Below are positions 1 through 10,137 of a stretch of 35,857 nt of DNA, piece after piece (the stretch's first letter is position 1; every line of letters begins with the position of its first letter). The position numbers and the translations under genes were made by a program. Source of the stretch: Aliivibrio sp. (GTDB lineage: Bacteria > Pseudomonadota > Gammaproteobacteria > Enterobacterales > Vibrionaceae); assembly GCA_024206155.1 (NCBI GenBank), contig JAAGZR010000141.1, positions 1 to 35,857 on the forward strand. Reading direction: 5' to 3'. Under the pieces are notes generated by a model. It searched no databases. It worked only from the letters and a program-made list of their open reading frames with translations, and was not told the origin of the DNA.

Positions 1-1307
<1,307 letters not shown>

Positions 1308-1344
1308 TCATCAACTTCTTGTTCTGTCTTTCTAAAAATAAAAA

Positions 1345-1365
1345 AAAGGCTCATAAAGAGCCTTT
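1345..1365 (-). terminator. Intrinsic terminator or attenuator between zipA and ligA
   Basis: An 8-bp perfect stem (AAAGGCTC at 1345-1352 with GAGCCTTT at 1358-1365, loop ATAAA) is followed on the minus strand by a run of T residues (1344 down to 1341 and beyond). It lies 32 bases past the zipA stop and 40 bases before the ligA start. It would end or attenuate the zipA transcript before ligA. Confidence 0.75.
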
Positions 1366-1397
1366 CTCAATTCACAATAATACTTATGATAGACGAT

Positions 1398-2333
1398 CTA
1401 TTTAGCGCAGAAAACTTTTACTCGCCGCTTATATTCATCAATTTTATTTGGTGTCAACATATCTCGCTTCTCATCAAGAATATTACCACCTAACTCTGAG
1501 CTCACTAACTGTGCTGTTTGTAGCATCAGTTTAAAATTGTGCTCTGCTTCTCCGTGGCAAGGTAAAGGCAAGAAAAACGAAATACCCGGAGTAGAAAACT
1601 CATCACCTTCTGATACTTGGAAGTGACCAGGAGAAACCATATTCGCCACACTAAATAACACTTTACCCGCGCCTGAAAGATCAGAATGACGATGGTAAAT
1701 AGCCATATCACCAAACACTAAACCATTTTGCTCTAAGCTATTAAACAGTCGATTACCATTAAAGCGCTCACTTCCCATACCGTGAACATTAATGATAATT
1801 GCGTCTTCTTTAACTTCAGGTTCTGGCTCTTGGATTGGCTCAATAATAGGTTCAGGTACTACAACCGTAACCTCTTCTGGCTGAGAGATAGCTTGAGATT
1901 CTTCTTTTGGTGCAACAACCACATCATCAATCGCTGAGAATGAAATCGTTGGTTCTTCTTTAACAACGGGTTCATCAATAACTTTATTACTGGTTTGAAC
2001 GACAGGTTCATCAATAAACGAGTCGCTTATTGGTTCTGGTTTATTGGATTCAATAATTTGTTCTTCATAATCGAAAAGAGGATCATTTGAAAAAGCAGGC
2101 TCCTCACGAGCAAATGCAGGTTCTTTTCTTTCTTTTGGCGCAGCAATGTCATCTTTAGATTTAGCAAAACTACGTTCTGGTGTAGGTTGCTCTTCATCAA
2201 TATCAAAATCTATGTCTACTTTTTTCCCAAATTTTGAGTTTGTTTCCTTTCGACTTGTCCATAAGCCATGAAACAATAACGCCGCAATGGCTAATGCCCC
2301 AACAAGTATCAACACTAATCGCAATTCTTGCAT
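1398..2333 (-). CDS. zipA: Cell division protein ZipA
   Basis: ZipA is an inner-membrane protein that anchors FtsZ filaments to the membrane at the division site. The 311-residue product has the family layout: one N-terminal membrane span (about residues 5-25), a charged segment, a long acidic Pro/Glu/Val-rich linker (about 45-175), and a C-terminal globular FtsZ-binding domain starting near DAIIINVHGMG (about residue 177). The length is close to the enteric protein. It is upstream of ligA and divergent from cysZ, the conserved arrangement. A purine-rich stretch (GAGAG) precedes the ATG. The linker is poorly conserved in this family, so identification rests on the C-terminal domain and gene order, both clear. 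Confidence 0.95.
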   Translation of the reverse strand: MQELRLVLILVGALAIAALLFHGLWTSRKETNSKFGKKVDIDFDIDEEQPTPERSFAKSKDDIAAPKERKEPAFAREEPAFSNDPLFDYEEQIIESNKPEPISDSFIDEPVVQTSNKVIDEPVVKEEPTISFSAIDDVVVAPKEESQAISQPEEVTVVVPEPIIEPIQEPEPEVKEDAIIINVHGMGSERFNGNRLFNSLEQNGLVFGDMAIYHRHSDLSGAGKVLFSVANMVSPGHFQVSEGDEFSTPGISFFLPLPCHGEAEHNFKLMLQTAQLVSSELGGNILDEKRDMLTPNKIDEYKRRVKVFCAK

Positions 2334-2636
2334 CGCTAACTCTCTGCTCTTCTGCTTTATTGAACTTCCCTAGTGCTTTTTATCCCATAAAAAGGAACAT
2401 AAAAAGGGAAATCTACTCTCAACTACTATTAAGGTAGTTTATCTATAAATGATAATCTACCACTACTTATTGGTAATGTACCAAATAATCCCCCTATTTT
2501 TGAATAACAAAATGAAAGTGGTGACATAAATCTTACATTTGAACTATTTAGAATGGTATAAACGGCAATAACAGCATTTATTTATGTCCATTTTTGAGTA
2601 TAGTGAAGACATGATACCTAAGTATAAATACGAATA
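2334..2636. other. Divergent zipA/cysZ intergenic region, no gene seen
   Basis: This 303-base AT-rich stretch must hold the promoters of zipA (leftward) and cysZ (rightward). I see a small hairpin (AACTAC 2421-2426 with GTAGTT 2434-2439) but no convincing -35/-10 pair with normal spacing and no clear CysB site. No credible open reading frame with a ribosome binding site was found. Confidence 0.5.
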
Positions 2637-3395
2637 ATGAATACATATAAGCAAACTCAATCAGGCGTACACTATTTTTTAAAAGGGATCTCTTTGGCGA
2701 TGACGCCAGGTATTCGACGCTTTGTTTTTATCCCTCTTTTAATCAATATTGCGTTATTAGGTGGGTCATTTTTTTATCTATTTAATCAAATCGGCGGATG
2801 GATTGAACACATTCTAGATCAAATTCCAAGTTGGCTTGATTGGCTCTCCTATTTATTGTGGCCATTAATTGTTATTACTATTCTTGCTGTTTTCTCGTAC
2901 TTTTTTAGTACTATTGCTAACTGGATAGCGGCGCCTTTTAATGGTTTACTTTCCGAACATCTTGAAGCGAAGTTAACCGGGCAACCAGCGCCAAGTGGTG
3001 GTGTTTTAGACGCATTAAAAGATTTACCACGGATCTTTAAGCGCGAATGGCAAAAACTAAAGTACTATATGCCGAAGGCTCTTGGCTTGTTTATTCTTTT
3101 CTTTATCCCCGCTATTGGTCAAAGTATAGCGCCTATTTTATGGTTTTTGTTTACCGCGTGGATGATGGCTATTCAATATTGTGATTATCCGTTTGATAAC
3201 CATAAAGTGCCTTTTGAATCCATGCGAGATGAATTAAAAAACAAACGTGGTAAATGCTTATCTTTTGGTTCATTAGTCACCGTTTTTACCATGACTCCTA
3301 TTTTAAACTTAGTTGTTATGCCCATCGCAGTTTGTGGCGCAACCGCTATGTGGGTGGATGTTTACCGTGATACACATAAAGCTATTAATCCATAA
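2637..3395 (+). CDS. cysZ: Sulfate transporter CysZ
   Basis: CysZ is an inner-membrane protein that brings sulfate into the cell for cysteine synthesis. The 252-residue product begins with the family signature ([29 protein letters not shown]) and has hydrophobic segments near residues 30-50, 68-95, 148-175 and 215-240, matching the known length and topology. It precedes cysK in the same direction with 129 bases between, as in enteric bacteria, fitting a shared sulfur-assimilation role. The ATG at 2637 has only a weak upstream purine stretch, so the start is set by family alignment, not by the ribosome binding site. Confidence 0.94.
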   Translation: MNTYKQTQSGVHYFLKGISLAMTPGIRRFVFIPLLINIALLGGSFFYLFNQIGGWIEHILDQIPSWLDWLSYLLWPLIVITILAVFSYFFSTIANWIAAPFNGLLSEHLEAKLTGQPAPSGGVLDALKDLPRIFKREWQKLKYYMPKALGLFILFFIPAIGQSIAPILWFLFTAWMMAIQYCDYPFDNHKVPFESMRDELKNKRGKCLSFGSLVTVFTMTPILNLVVMPIAVCGATAMWVDVYRDTHKAINP

Positions 3396-3524
3396 CTTAT
3401 AACCTTTTGATCCTTTCTCATTTAAGAAACTCTTCGTATTCTAGTTATGTCGAGTTACTCAAATGAGTCACCAAAAATTTACTCCATATTGAATCACGCG
3501 TTACGTGAAATGAAGGAACAGATC

Positions 3525-4493
3525 ATGACAAAGATTTACGAAGATAATACTCAAACTATTGGTAACACCCCTCTTGTACGTCTTAACCGTGTTAGTAACG
3601 GCAACGTATTAGCAAAAGTAGAAGCTCGTAACCCTAGCTTTAGTGTTAAGTGTCGTATTGGCGCAAATATGATTTGGGAAGCCGAAAAAGCGGGTACGTT
3701 AAAAGAAGGGATTGAGTTAGTTGAGCCTACATCAGGTAATACTGGTATTGCTCTGGCTTTTGTTGCTGCTGCTCGTGGTTATAAATTAACGCTAACTATG
3801 CCTGCCTCAATGAGTCTTGAGCGCCGTAAACTTCTGAAAGCATTAGGGGCTAATCTTGTATTAACCGAAGCTCCTAAAGGCATGGGTGGTGCAATAGCTA
3901 AAGCTGAGGAGATTGTAGCAACCGATCCAAGTAAGTACCTACTTCTTCAGCAATTCAATAACCCTGCCAACCCTGCGATTCATGAGAAAACAACAGGACC
4001 TGAGATCTGGGAAGCAACAGACGGTAATGTAGACGCATTCGTTGCTGGCGTAGGTACTGGTGGTACACTAACAGGCACAAGTCGTTACCTAAAGCACACT
4101 CAAAATAAAGCCGTTCTGTCTGTTGCTGTAGAGCCTGCTGAATCTCCAGTTATCGCTCAAGCTCTTGCTGGTGAAGAGATTAAACCTGCACCTCACAAAA
4201 TTCAAGGTATTGGTGCTGGCTTTATCCCTGGTAACTTAGATCTTACACTGATTGACCGTGTTGAAGCGGTTACCTCGGATGACGCAATTGCCATGGCTCG
4301 TCGTTTAATGGAAGAAGAAGGTATTTTAGCCGGTATATCTTCAGGTGCTGCTGTTGTAGCTGCTAACCGTATTGCAGAACTTCCTGAGTTTGAAAATAAG
4401 CAAATTGTTGTTGTTTTACCAAGTTCAGGTGAACGTTACTTAAGTACAGCACTCTTTGCAGGATTGTTTACAGAACAGGAAAATGAGCAATAA
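3525..4493 (+). CDS. cysK: Cysteine synthase A (O-acetylserine sulfhydrylase)
   Basis: CysK uses pyridoxal phosphate to make L-cysteine from O-acetylserine and sulfide in the cytoplasm. The chosen ATG at 3525 follows AAGGA at 3513-3517 and gives 322 residues, the usual family length; the frame extends further upstream but those residues are not part of the family. The cofactor lysine is K42 in the motif [11 protein letters not shown]. The substrate/phosphate loop TSGNTG is at residues 69-74, and a glycine-rich [10 protein letters not shown] loop lies near 178. It follows cysZ and ends at a strong terminator. CysM is the alternative paralogue, but sequence and cysZ linkage favour CysK. Confidence 0.95.
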   Translation: MTKIYEDNTQTIGNTPLVRLNRVSNGNVLAKVEARNPSFSVKCRIGANMIWEAEKAGTLKEGIELVEPTSGNTGIALAFVAAARGYKLTLTMPASMSLERRKLLKALGANLVLTEAPKGMGGAIAKAEEIVATDPSKYLLLQQFNNPANPAIHEKTTGPEIWEATDGNVDAFVAGVGTGGTLTGTSRYLKHTQNKAVLSVAVEPAESPVIAQALAGEEIKPAPHKIQGIGAGFIPGNLDLTLIDRVEAVTSDDAIAMARRLMEEEGILAGISSGAAVVAANRIAELPEFENKQIVVVLPSSGERYLSTALFAGLFTEQENEQ

Positions 4494-4531
4494 TTTTGTA
4501 ATATCTATGTGCTCAAATCAATTTTTATTCC

Positions 4532-4557
4532 AAAAAAGCCCCTTCTGGGGTTTTTTT
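4532..4557 (+). terminator. Intrinsic terminator after cysK
   Basis: An A-run plus GCCCC (4532-4542) pairs with GGGGT plus a T-run (4547-4557) around the loop TTCT. It lies 38 bases past the cysK stop and separates the cys genes from the pts operon. Confidence 0.85.
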
Positions 4558-4707
4558 GTTGATTTCATTTCCCTCCTTAGTAATAATCAAACCTCTTTAT
4601 TTTTAGGTGTAAAATAATTACAATCTATTATGAAGTATCAGTATTAAGGCAAATTAATATTAATAAATAAGAAAGAATGTATAAATTACTGCCTTTAACT
4701 TATTTGA

Positions 4708-4737
4708 TTGAAGATAGATTGTTTCTGAGTCTATGAT
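4708..4737 (+). promoter_or_regulatory. Candidate sigma-70 promoter for ptsHI-crr
   Basis: TTGAAG (4708-4713) and TATGAT (4732-4737) are separated by 18 bases, close to the sigma-70 consensus, 75 bases before the ptsH ATG. The rest of the 319-base gap between cysK and ptsH is AT-rich and shows no gene. No start-site data exist here; the call is by pattern only. Confidence 0.5.
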
Positions 4738-4738
4738 A

Positions 4739-4756
4739 TGCGAAAGTACATTCGCA
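4739..4756 (+). promoter_or_regulatory. Operator-like palindrome at the ptsH promoter
   Basis: TGCGAA (4739-4744) and TTCGCA (4751-4756) form a perfect inverted repeat with a 6-base centre (AGTACA). It starts one base after the candidate -10 box, so it would cover the transcription start, a classic repressor position. It does not fit CRP (TGTGA-N6-TCACA) or Cra. The TTCGC half-sites weakly recall Mlc/NagC operators, but the identity of the binder is unknown. Confidence 0.4.
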
Positions 4757-4812
4757 AACCGAATTGGTTAACGACATTAATTCAACATAAAATATAAATC
4801 GGGGTATACACA

Positions 4813-5070
4813 ATGTATTCACAAGACGTAGTAATCACAGCAGAAAACGGCCTTCACACTCGTCCAGCGGCTCAGTTCGTTAAAGAAGCTAAAGGTTTTG
4901 ATGCAAAGATCACTGTTACTTCTAACGGTAAAAGTGCAAGCGCTACTAGCCTTTTCAAACTTCAAACTTTAGGCCTAACTAAAGGTACTAACGTAACTAT
5001 CTCTGCTGAAGGCGCTCAAGAGAAAGAAGCAGTAGACCACCTAGTTAAACTAATGGATGAGCTGCACTAA
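4813..5070 (+). CDS. ptsH: Phosphocarrier protein HPr
   Basis: HPr carries phosphate from enzyme I to the sugar-specific EIIA proteins of the phosphotransferase system. The 85-residue product has the normal length. The active-site histidine is H15 in NGLHTRPAA and the conserved serine is S46 in [16 protein letters not shown] stretch lies just upstream of the ATG. It is the first gene of a ptsH-ptsI-crr operon: 56 bases separate it from ptsI. The S46 region is used for regulation by HPr kinase in Gram-positive bacteria; nothing here suggests such a kinase. Confidence 0.98.
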   Translation: MYSQDVVITAENGLHTRPAAQFVKEAKGFDAKITVTSNGKSASATSLFKLQTLGLTKGTNVTISAEGAQEKEAVDHLVKLMDELH

Positions 5071-5126
5071 TCAGCTTTTTCTTTATTATTCTCATTCTCT
5101 AATTTGATCAATTTTAAGGTAAAGCT

Positions 5127-6851
5127 ATGATTTCTGGCATTCTAGCATCTCCAGGTATTGCTTTTGGTAAAGCATTATTACTTCAGGAAGATGAAATTGT
5201 CCTAAACAAAACTCCAATCTCTGATTCTCAAGTGGAAGCAGAAGTTCAACGTTTCTTTGATGCTCGTAATAAGTCTTCTGAGCAATTAGAAGCTATTAAA
5301 GCAAAAGCGCTAGCTACTTTTGGCGAAGAAAAAGAAGCTATTTTTGAGGGGCACATTATGCTTCTTGAAGATGAAGAGCTAGAAGAAGAAATCTTAGCCC
5401 TTATCAAAGATGATAAAATGGCTGCAGACTTTGCAATTTACTCTGTAATTGAAGAGCAAGCGTGTGCACTAGAGTCATTAGATGATGATTATCTAAAAGA
5501 GCGCGCTACAGATATCCGTGATATCGGTAGCCGCTTTGTTAAGAATGCATTAGGTATCAACATTGTTTCACTAAGTGCTATCAATGAAAAAGTTATCCTA
5601 GTTGCTAACGACCTAACACCTTCTGAAACAGCACAAATCAACCTAGACTATGTTCTTGGTTTTGCTTGTGACATCGGCGGTCGTACTTCTCATACTTCTA
5701 TCATGGCTCGTTCTCTTGAACTACCTGCTATCGTTGGTACTAACGATATCACTAAGCAAGTGAAGAACGGTGATATGCTAATTCTTGATGCGGTTAACAA
5801 CAAAATTGTTATCAACCCATCGGAAGCAGAACTAGCAGAAGCTAAGCAAATTCGTGACGCACAAATTGCAGAAAAAGAAGAGCTAGCAAAACTAAAAGAC
5901 CTACCAGCTATCACTCTTGATGGCCACCAAGTTGAAGTTTGCGGTAACATCGGTACCGTTAAAGACTGTGACGGTATCATCCGTAACGGCGGCGAAGGTG
6001 TTGGTCTGTATCGTACAGAATTCCTATTCATGGATCGTGATGCACTCCCTACTGAAGAAGAGCAATATGTTGCTTATAAAGAAGTAGCTGAAGCGATGCA
6101 TGGTGAGCCAGTGATCATCCGTACTATGGATATCGGTGGTGATAAAGATCTACCCTACATGGATCTTCCAGAAGAAATGAACCCATTCTTAGGATGGCGT
6201 GCAATCCGTATTAGTTTAGACCGTCGTGAAATCCTACGTGACCAATTACGTGGCATTTTACGTGCATCTGCACACGGTAAACTGCGTATCATGTTCCCAA
6301 TGATCATTTCTGTTGAAGAAATCCGTGAGCTGAAAAATGCAATCGAAGAATACAAAGTAGAACTTCGTGCTGAAGGCCATGCGTTTGATGAAAGCATCGA
6401 AATCGGTGTTATGGTTGAAACGCCAGCAGCCGCTGCAATTGCACACCATTTAGCGAAAGAAGTGAGTTTCTTCTCTATCGGTACTAACGATTTAACGCAA
6501 TATACTCTTGCGGTTGACCGTGGTAACGAAATGATTTCTCACCTATATAACCCACTATCTCCTGCGGTTCTGCTTGTAATCAAGCAAGTAATCGATGCCT
6601 CTCATAAAGAAGGTAAATGGACTGGTATGTGTGGTGAGCTAGCTGGTGACGAGCGTGCTAGTCTACTTCTTCTAGGTATGGGCTTAGACGAGTTCAGCAT
6701 GAGCGGTATCTCTATCCCTCTTGTTAAGAAAATTGTTCGTAATTCAAACTTTGCAGCAGTGAAAGCAATGGCAGATGAAGCTCTTCAAATGCCTACAGCA
6801 GCAGAAATTGAAGCGCACGTTGAAAAATTTATCGCAGAAAATACTAAGTAA
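5127..6851 (+). CDS. ptsI: Phosphoenolpyruvate-protein phosphotransferase (enzyme I)
   Basis: Enzyme I takes phosphate from phosphoenolpyruvate and passes it to HPr, starting the PTS cascade that drives sugar uptake and signals carbon supply. The 574-residue product is full length. The phosphorylated histidine is H189 in [12 protein letters not shown]. The C-terminal barrel shows the substrate motifs RTEFLFMDR (about 296-304), [10 protein letters not shown] (450-459) and the acid/base cysteine C502 in [10 protein letters not shown] ribosome binding site (AAGGTAAAG) precedes the ATG. It sits between ptsH and crr in the standard order. Confidence 0.98.
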   Translation: MISGILASPGIAFGKALLLQEDEIVLNKTPISDSQVEAEVQRFFDARNKSSEQLEAIKAKALATFGEEKEAIFEGHIMLLEDEELEEEILALIKDDKMAADFAIYSVIEEQACALESLDDDYLKERATDIRDIGSRFVKNALGINIVSLSAINEKVILVANDLTPSETAQINLDYVLGFACDIGGRTSHTSIMARSLELPAIVGTNDITKQVKNGDMLILDAVNNKIVINPSEAELAEAKQIRDAQIAEKEELAKLKDLPAITLDGHQVEVCGNIGTVKDCDGIIRNGGEGVGLYRTEFLFMDRDALPTEEEQYVAYKEVAEAMHGEPVIIRTMDIGGDKDLPYMDLPEEMNPFLGWRAIRISLDRREILRDQLRGILRASAHGKLRIMFPMIISVEEIRELKNAIEEYKVELRAEGHAFDESIEIGVMVETPAAAAIAHHLAKEVSFFSIGTNDLTQYTLAVDRGNEMISHLYNPLSPAVLLVIKQVIDASHKEGKWTGMCGELAGDERASLLLLGMGLDEFSMSGISIPLVKKIVRNSNFAAVKAMADEALQMPTAAEIEAHVEKFIAENTK

Positions 6852-6875
6852 TAGTATAGTTGCAAAGAATTAAAT

Positions 6876-6899
6876 ATAGCCACTAAGTTTAGTGGCTAT
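6876..6899 (+). promoter_or_regulatory. Intercistronic hairpin between ptsI and crr
   Basis: ATAGCCACT (6876-6884) pairs perfectly with AGTGGCTAT (6891-6899), and the inner AA/TT can extend the stem. Only three T residues follow, so it is a weak terminator at best. It may attenuate, process or stabilise the ptsHI-crr transcript. Confidence 0.5.
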
Positions 6900-6925
6900 T
6901 TAATATAACTTTAGGGAGCTACACA

Positions 6926-7435
6926 ATGGGTCTGTTTGACAAAATTAAAAGCGCATTTTCTTCTGAAAGCACTGCCGCTGGTGCAATCGACATCATCGCA
7001 CCTCTTTCTGGTGAAATTGTAAACATCGAAGATGTGCCAGACGTAGTGTTCGCTGAAAAAATCGTTGGTGACGGTATTGCTATCAAACCTGCTGGCAACA
7101 AAATGGTTGCTCCAGTAAACGGTACAATCGGCAAAATCTTTGAAACTAACCACGCTTTCTCTATCGAATCTAACGACGGTATCGAGCTTTTCGTTCACTT
7201 TGGTATCGATACCGTTGAACTTAAAGGTCAAGGCTTTACTCGTATCGCTGAAGAAGGCCAAGAAGTTAAAGCTGGCGACACAGTAATCGAATTCGATCTT
7301 GCGTACCTAGAAGAACACGCTAAATCAACGCTTACTCCAGTTGTAATCTCTAACATGGACGAAATCAAAGAGCTTACTAAGCTTACTGGTGCTGTTACTG
7401 TTGGTGAATCTCCAGTTCTTAAAGTAACTAAGTAA
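6926..7435 (+). CDS. crr: PTS glucose-type EIIA component (EIIA-Glc)
   Basis: EIIA-Glc receives phosphate from HPr and passes it to glucose-family EIIB domains; its phosphorylation state controls adenylate cyclase and inducer exclusion. The 169-residue product is the normal length for a free-standing EIIA. The two active-site histidines are H76 (FETNHAFSI) and H91 (ELFVHFGID), counting the initiator Met. A strong AGGGAGC ribosome binding site lies before the ATG. It is the last gene of the pts operon, 74 bases after ptsI and followed by a strong terminator. Confidence 0.98.
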   Translation: MGLFDKIKSAFSSESTAAGAIDIIAPLSGEIVNIEDVPDVVFAEKIVGDGIAIKPAGNKMVAPVNGTIGKIFETNHAFSIESNDGIELFVHFGIDTVELKGQGFTRIAEEGQEVKAGDTVIEFDLAYLEEHAKSTLTPVVISNMDEIKELTKLTGAVTVGESPVLKVTK

Positions 7436-7472
7436 TCTTTTTAAAAGATTAAACGAGTTAATTAAAGACAAT

Positions 7473-7513
7473 AAAAAGGCCGCTGTTATCTCAAAGAAAA
7501 TAGCGGCCTTTTT
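7473..7513. terminator. Bidirectional terminator after crr
   Basis: A 12-bp perfect stem (AAAAAGGCCGCT 7473-7484 with AGCGGCCTTTTT 7502-7513) encloses a 17-base loop. The A-run on one side and T-run on the other let it work for crr (+) and for the convergent DyP peroxidase gene (-). Confidence 0.88.
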
Positions 7514-7567
7514 GTATCTGCTTACTATGAAAAAGAGGAACCCTGCAATCCCTCTACTTCATTGGTA

Positions 7568-8473
7568 CTATTTTACGTTTAATTCAGCGAACATCTCTTG
7601 TGAAGGAGCGAAGAAATAACCGCCTGTTACCGCATCAGTAAAACGGAGTAACTGATCAGTTTTTCCATCTACTTCGCCATACATACTGTTCAACATCACT
7701 TGGAAGTTATGTACAGAGTGACAATAAGCAATAAACAGTAAACCATGGTCACCTGAAACAGAACCATATGGCAAGCTGTGGCGTAGGATCTTAACACCTT
7801 TGCCATCTTCTTTAATATCTACACGGCCTACGTGTGAAGCAGCAGGAACATCTTCCAGCTCTATTGAATCAGGCTTAGTACGACCAATCACTTTTTCTTG
7901 GGCTGAAACGGACAAACGATTCCATGCAGGTAGTTTGTGAACAAAGCGTTGGCACATCATGTAACTGCCGCCAGCAAACTCACCATCAGCAATCAATGCG
8001 ACTTCAGCGCGCGCTTCATTTTTTGGATTCTCTGTTCCATCAACAAAATCTGTCATATCACGCGAATCTAAAAAGCGGTAACCTGATACTTCTTCCTTGA
8101 TCTCAACGTGTTCAGAAATCACATTCATTAACTTACGTAAGATATAGAAATGTAAGTCATGACGATTTGAATGAATATGAATTAGCACATCACCATGCGT
8201 CGCTGGTGCAATGGTGTCACCTTTACCTAATTGCTTAAAGTTTGCCAATTCTGGCGGCATAGGTGCAGACAATGTGGTCCAAAAATCAGCACCGAAAGAA
8301 ATCGCACTGCTTAAGTTGGCGCCTGGTTGGCTCTCATTTAATTCGACAATTAATGCCGGAAGTGTCTGTAGCTGCTCTAAAACAAGCTGAGGGTTACTTT
8401 TGATATTTAAGGTAACGTATAATGCAAATCGATCTGGTTCTGGCAGTAATGCCGTTTGAGGAGTGTAAGACAT
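7568..8473 (-). CDS. DyP-type haem peroxidase (YfeX-like)
   Basis: DyP peroxidases are haem enzymes that use H2O2 to oxidise dyes and porphyrin-type substrates; the enteric relative YfeX is cytoplasmic. The 301-residue product has the family's DGTENP signature (D145 to P150, the aspartate being the peroxide-activating residue), the proximal haem histidine H214 in AASHVGR, and the distal arginine in LRHSLPYG (about R231). No signal peptide is visible, fitting a cytosolic form. AAAGGA lies before the ATG. It is 81 bases downstream of a small secreted-protein gene on the same strand, and convergent with crr. The name yfeX is likely, but orthology was not tested. Confidence 0.92.
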   Translation of the reverse strand: MSYTPQTALLPEPDRFALYVTLNIKSNPQLVLEQLQTLPALIVELNESQPGANLSSAISFGADFWTTLSAPMPPELANFKQLGKGDTIAPATHGDVLIHIHSNRHDLHFYILRKLMNVISEHVEIKEEVSGYRFLDSRDMTDFVDGTENPKNEARAEVALIADGEFAGGSYMMCQRFVHKLPAWNRLSVSAQEKVIGRTKPDSIELEDVPAASHVGRVDIKEDGKGVKILRHSLPYGSVSGDHGLLFIAYCHSVHNFQVMLNSMYGEVDGKTDQLLRFTDAVTGGYFFAPSQEMFAELNVK

Positions 8474-8554
8474 GAACTCAGTTCCTTTCTATTTTGAATT
8501 AACTGAGATCATTATATGCAATAAAACATAAGATTGTTTGATAAAAGATAGAGT

Positions 8555-8947
8555 TTATGAAGAAATAACTTCCACTGAAAGCTTTACTGTTTCATTCGCT
8601 GATGAGTCAGACACCATGTAAGATTCTAAATTATTTAACTTGGTGATAATGGTTGGCGCGCATAATGTTCTTACTTTACCTTTCCCTTCTTCCTCAGTTA
8701 CTCGAAAAGCAATTTCAACATTCTCAGCATCAATGTTTTTTAACTCAGCCCAAGCTTGTACCTGAGATTTCTTATCGAATGAATTAAACACTAATGTTTC
8801 TTCACCCAGCACTAACGACGCTGATGAATGAGTAATGTGTTGCAAGTTAGGACGATTAATCTCTAACCCTAAATCTAACTGCCAATCCGCCATTGCTAGC
8901 GGGCTTAATAACGCACTAAATAATAATGCACCTGTTGATAGTTCCAT
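8555..8947 (-). CDS. Small secreted protein of unknown function
   Basis: I do not recognise a named family. The 130-residue product starts with a hydrophobic stretch (TGALLFSALLSPLAMA) that reads as a signal peptide with likely cleavage after MA-DW, so it is probably periplasmic. The rest is mostly beta-like, with an acidic middle (EEEGKGK) and one cysteine (about residue 97). The start is well supported by a strong GAGGGGG ribosome binding site. It begins 16 bases after the stop of the DUF2919 gene upstream, implying one transcript, and lies before the DyP peroxidase gene. A role in the same process as its neighbours is only a guess. Confidence 0.75.
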   Translation of the reverse strand: MELSTGALLFSALLSPLAMADWQLDLGLEINRPNLQHITHSSASLVLGEETLVFNSFDKKSQVQAWAELKNIDAENVEIAFRVTEEEGKGKVRTLCAPTIITKLNNLESYMVSDSSANETVKLSVEVISS

Positions 8948-8963
8948 TGTCTGCCCCCTCTCA

Positions 8964-9413
8964 TTAAGTCAGACTAAAGCATATCTTTACTCGTTTACTG
9001 CGACATAAAAATATAAGAAACCAACTAAGAAGTAAGATAATCATTGCACTTCCTGGCTGAAACTCTCCACGGTTAACAATAACCGATTGAATTAACATCA
9101 TGAGATCAATCAAAACCATCATAATGGTTAGCCACCGTCCTTGCTTCCAAAGAGTCAGCATAAAAGGGCGTGTGGGCTTTTTAAAACTACTTAACCACAT
9201 ATAAAATACAATGGGTAAGCTCAAACACAAACTAGTATATAAATGCGCATGACTTGGATAAAACAAGGCCAATAAATCTGTACCTTGCTCACGACTAGCG
9301 CCGGCCATAACAAAAACGACAACGGAGCGAATTAAAATAGCCCAACCAAACCATAGCCAAATAGGTGGTTTTAACCATCCATGTTGGTCGTATGCATCAA
9401 ACGAGTACAACAT
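8964..9413 (-). CDS. DUF2919 family inner-membrane protein (YfeZ-like)
   Basis: The 149-residue product is very hydrophobic, with about four membrane spans (near 18-38, 57-75, 93-110 and 122-138) and a start (YSFDAYDQHGWLKPPIWLWFGW) typical of DUF2919. The enteric member YfeZ also lies near yfeX, which supports the call. The biochemical role is unknown. AAAGGTAG precedes the ATG. It is the first gene of a leftward group with the 8555-8947 gene and perhaps the peroxidase. The C-terminus is basic and ends in the cytoplasm by the positive-inside rule (inference). Confidence 0.8.
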   Translation of the reverse strand: MLYSFDAYDQHGWLKPPIWLWFGWAILIRSVVVFVMAGASREQGTDLLALFYPSHAHLYTSLCLSLPIVFYMWLSSFKKPTRPFMLTLWKQGRWLTIMMVLIDLMMLIQSVIVNRGEFQPGSAMIILLLSWFLIFLCRSKRVKICFSLT

Positions 9414-9638
9414 TTATCTACCTTTGAACATTAAACAGATGAAAGAATTAACTAACAATCTTCTCAGTAGAATTACCCAGATTACTGAAATGATTAAAAA
9501 TAACGATTGAATAAAATAAAAACTTTGAGCTAGATACTCCTTAAAAGTCAAAATCTATATTGCCGTCACACTTTGTATCGTTTACATTCCAACGATGTAT
9601 AAAGATAAAATCAAATATGAAGAATTAAGAGTGCCCGT

Positions 9639-9992
9639 ATGAAAAATAACAACAAAACACAGATATCTATAGAATCTCAACAAGAAGCACAGGCAATAGC
9701 TAAAGCTACACAAAAACCAGCACAAACAAAAGAACAAACTAAATTGATTGCGCAAGGTATCGAAAAAGGCATTGCGCTTTACAAGAAACAGCAAAAAGAA
9801 AAATCACGAGAAGCAGATAAGCTGAAGAAAAAGACACAGCGTCAAAAGCAGAATAAACACAACCGCTCTGATGTAGAAGATAAACAGGCTCAACAAGATC
9901 ACATTAGCAAAGAATCAAGCAAAAATTTACCATGGATTTTACTTGCTGTAAGCTGGGCGGCCTTTATTTACTACACTTTTTTAGGTATGTAA
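9639..9992 (+). CDS. DUF2956 family protein
   Basis: The 117-residue product has the DUF2956 signature (ETQQEA-like SQQEAQAIAKATQKP followed by QTKEQTKLIAQGIEKGI), then a long Lys/Gln-rich, coiled-coil-prone segment (about 45-90), and one C-terminal membrane span (WILLAVSWAAFIYYTF, about 99-114). This suggests a tail-anchored protein facing the cytoplasm. The function is unknown. It is a single-gene unit that ends at a strong hairpin shared with the nap operon. The 225 bases before it, back to 9413, show no gene. Confidence 0.82.
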   Translation: MKNNNKTQISIESQQEAQAIAKATQKPAQTKEQTKLIAQGIEKGIALYKKQQKEKSREADKLKKKTQRQKQNKHNRSDVEDKQAQQDHISKESSKNLPWILLAVSWAAFIYYTFLGM

Positions 9993-10074
9993 TACCATTT
10001 TGGATCAGTTGCTGTTCAGATAATTGCGTAACAAAAATTGATTTAACTTGACCACTACAAATAAGCAGATACAA

Positions 10075-10109
10075 AAAAAGAGATGAGTTATAAACACCCA
10101 TCTCTTTTT
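10075..10109. terminator. Bidirectional terminator between DUF2956 gene and nap operon
   Basis: An 11-bp perfect stem (AAAAAGAGATG 10075-10085 with CATCTCTTTTT 10099-10109) encloses a 13-base loop. The flanking A-run and T-run suit termination of both convergent units. Confidence 0.85.
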
Positions 10110-10137
10110 GTTATCTACTTAGATTAAACTAAATTAT

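Noticed and set aside
3447-3524. 26-residue N-terminal extension of CysK
   Set aside because: The family starts at MTKIYEDN, which has its own AAGGA ribosome binding site.
4561-4707. CRP site upstream of ptsH
   Set aside because: No pair of TGTGA/TCACA half-sites with 6-base spacing was seen; only weak partial matches.
5690-7261. Leftward open frames opposite ptsI and crr
   Set aside because: They arise from the strong codon bias of these highly expressed genes; the translated products are low-complexity and unlike any family.
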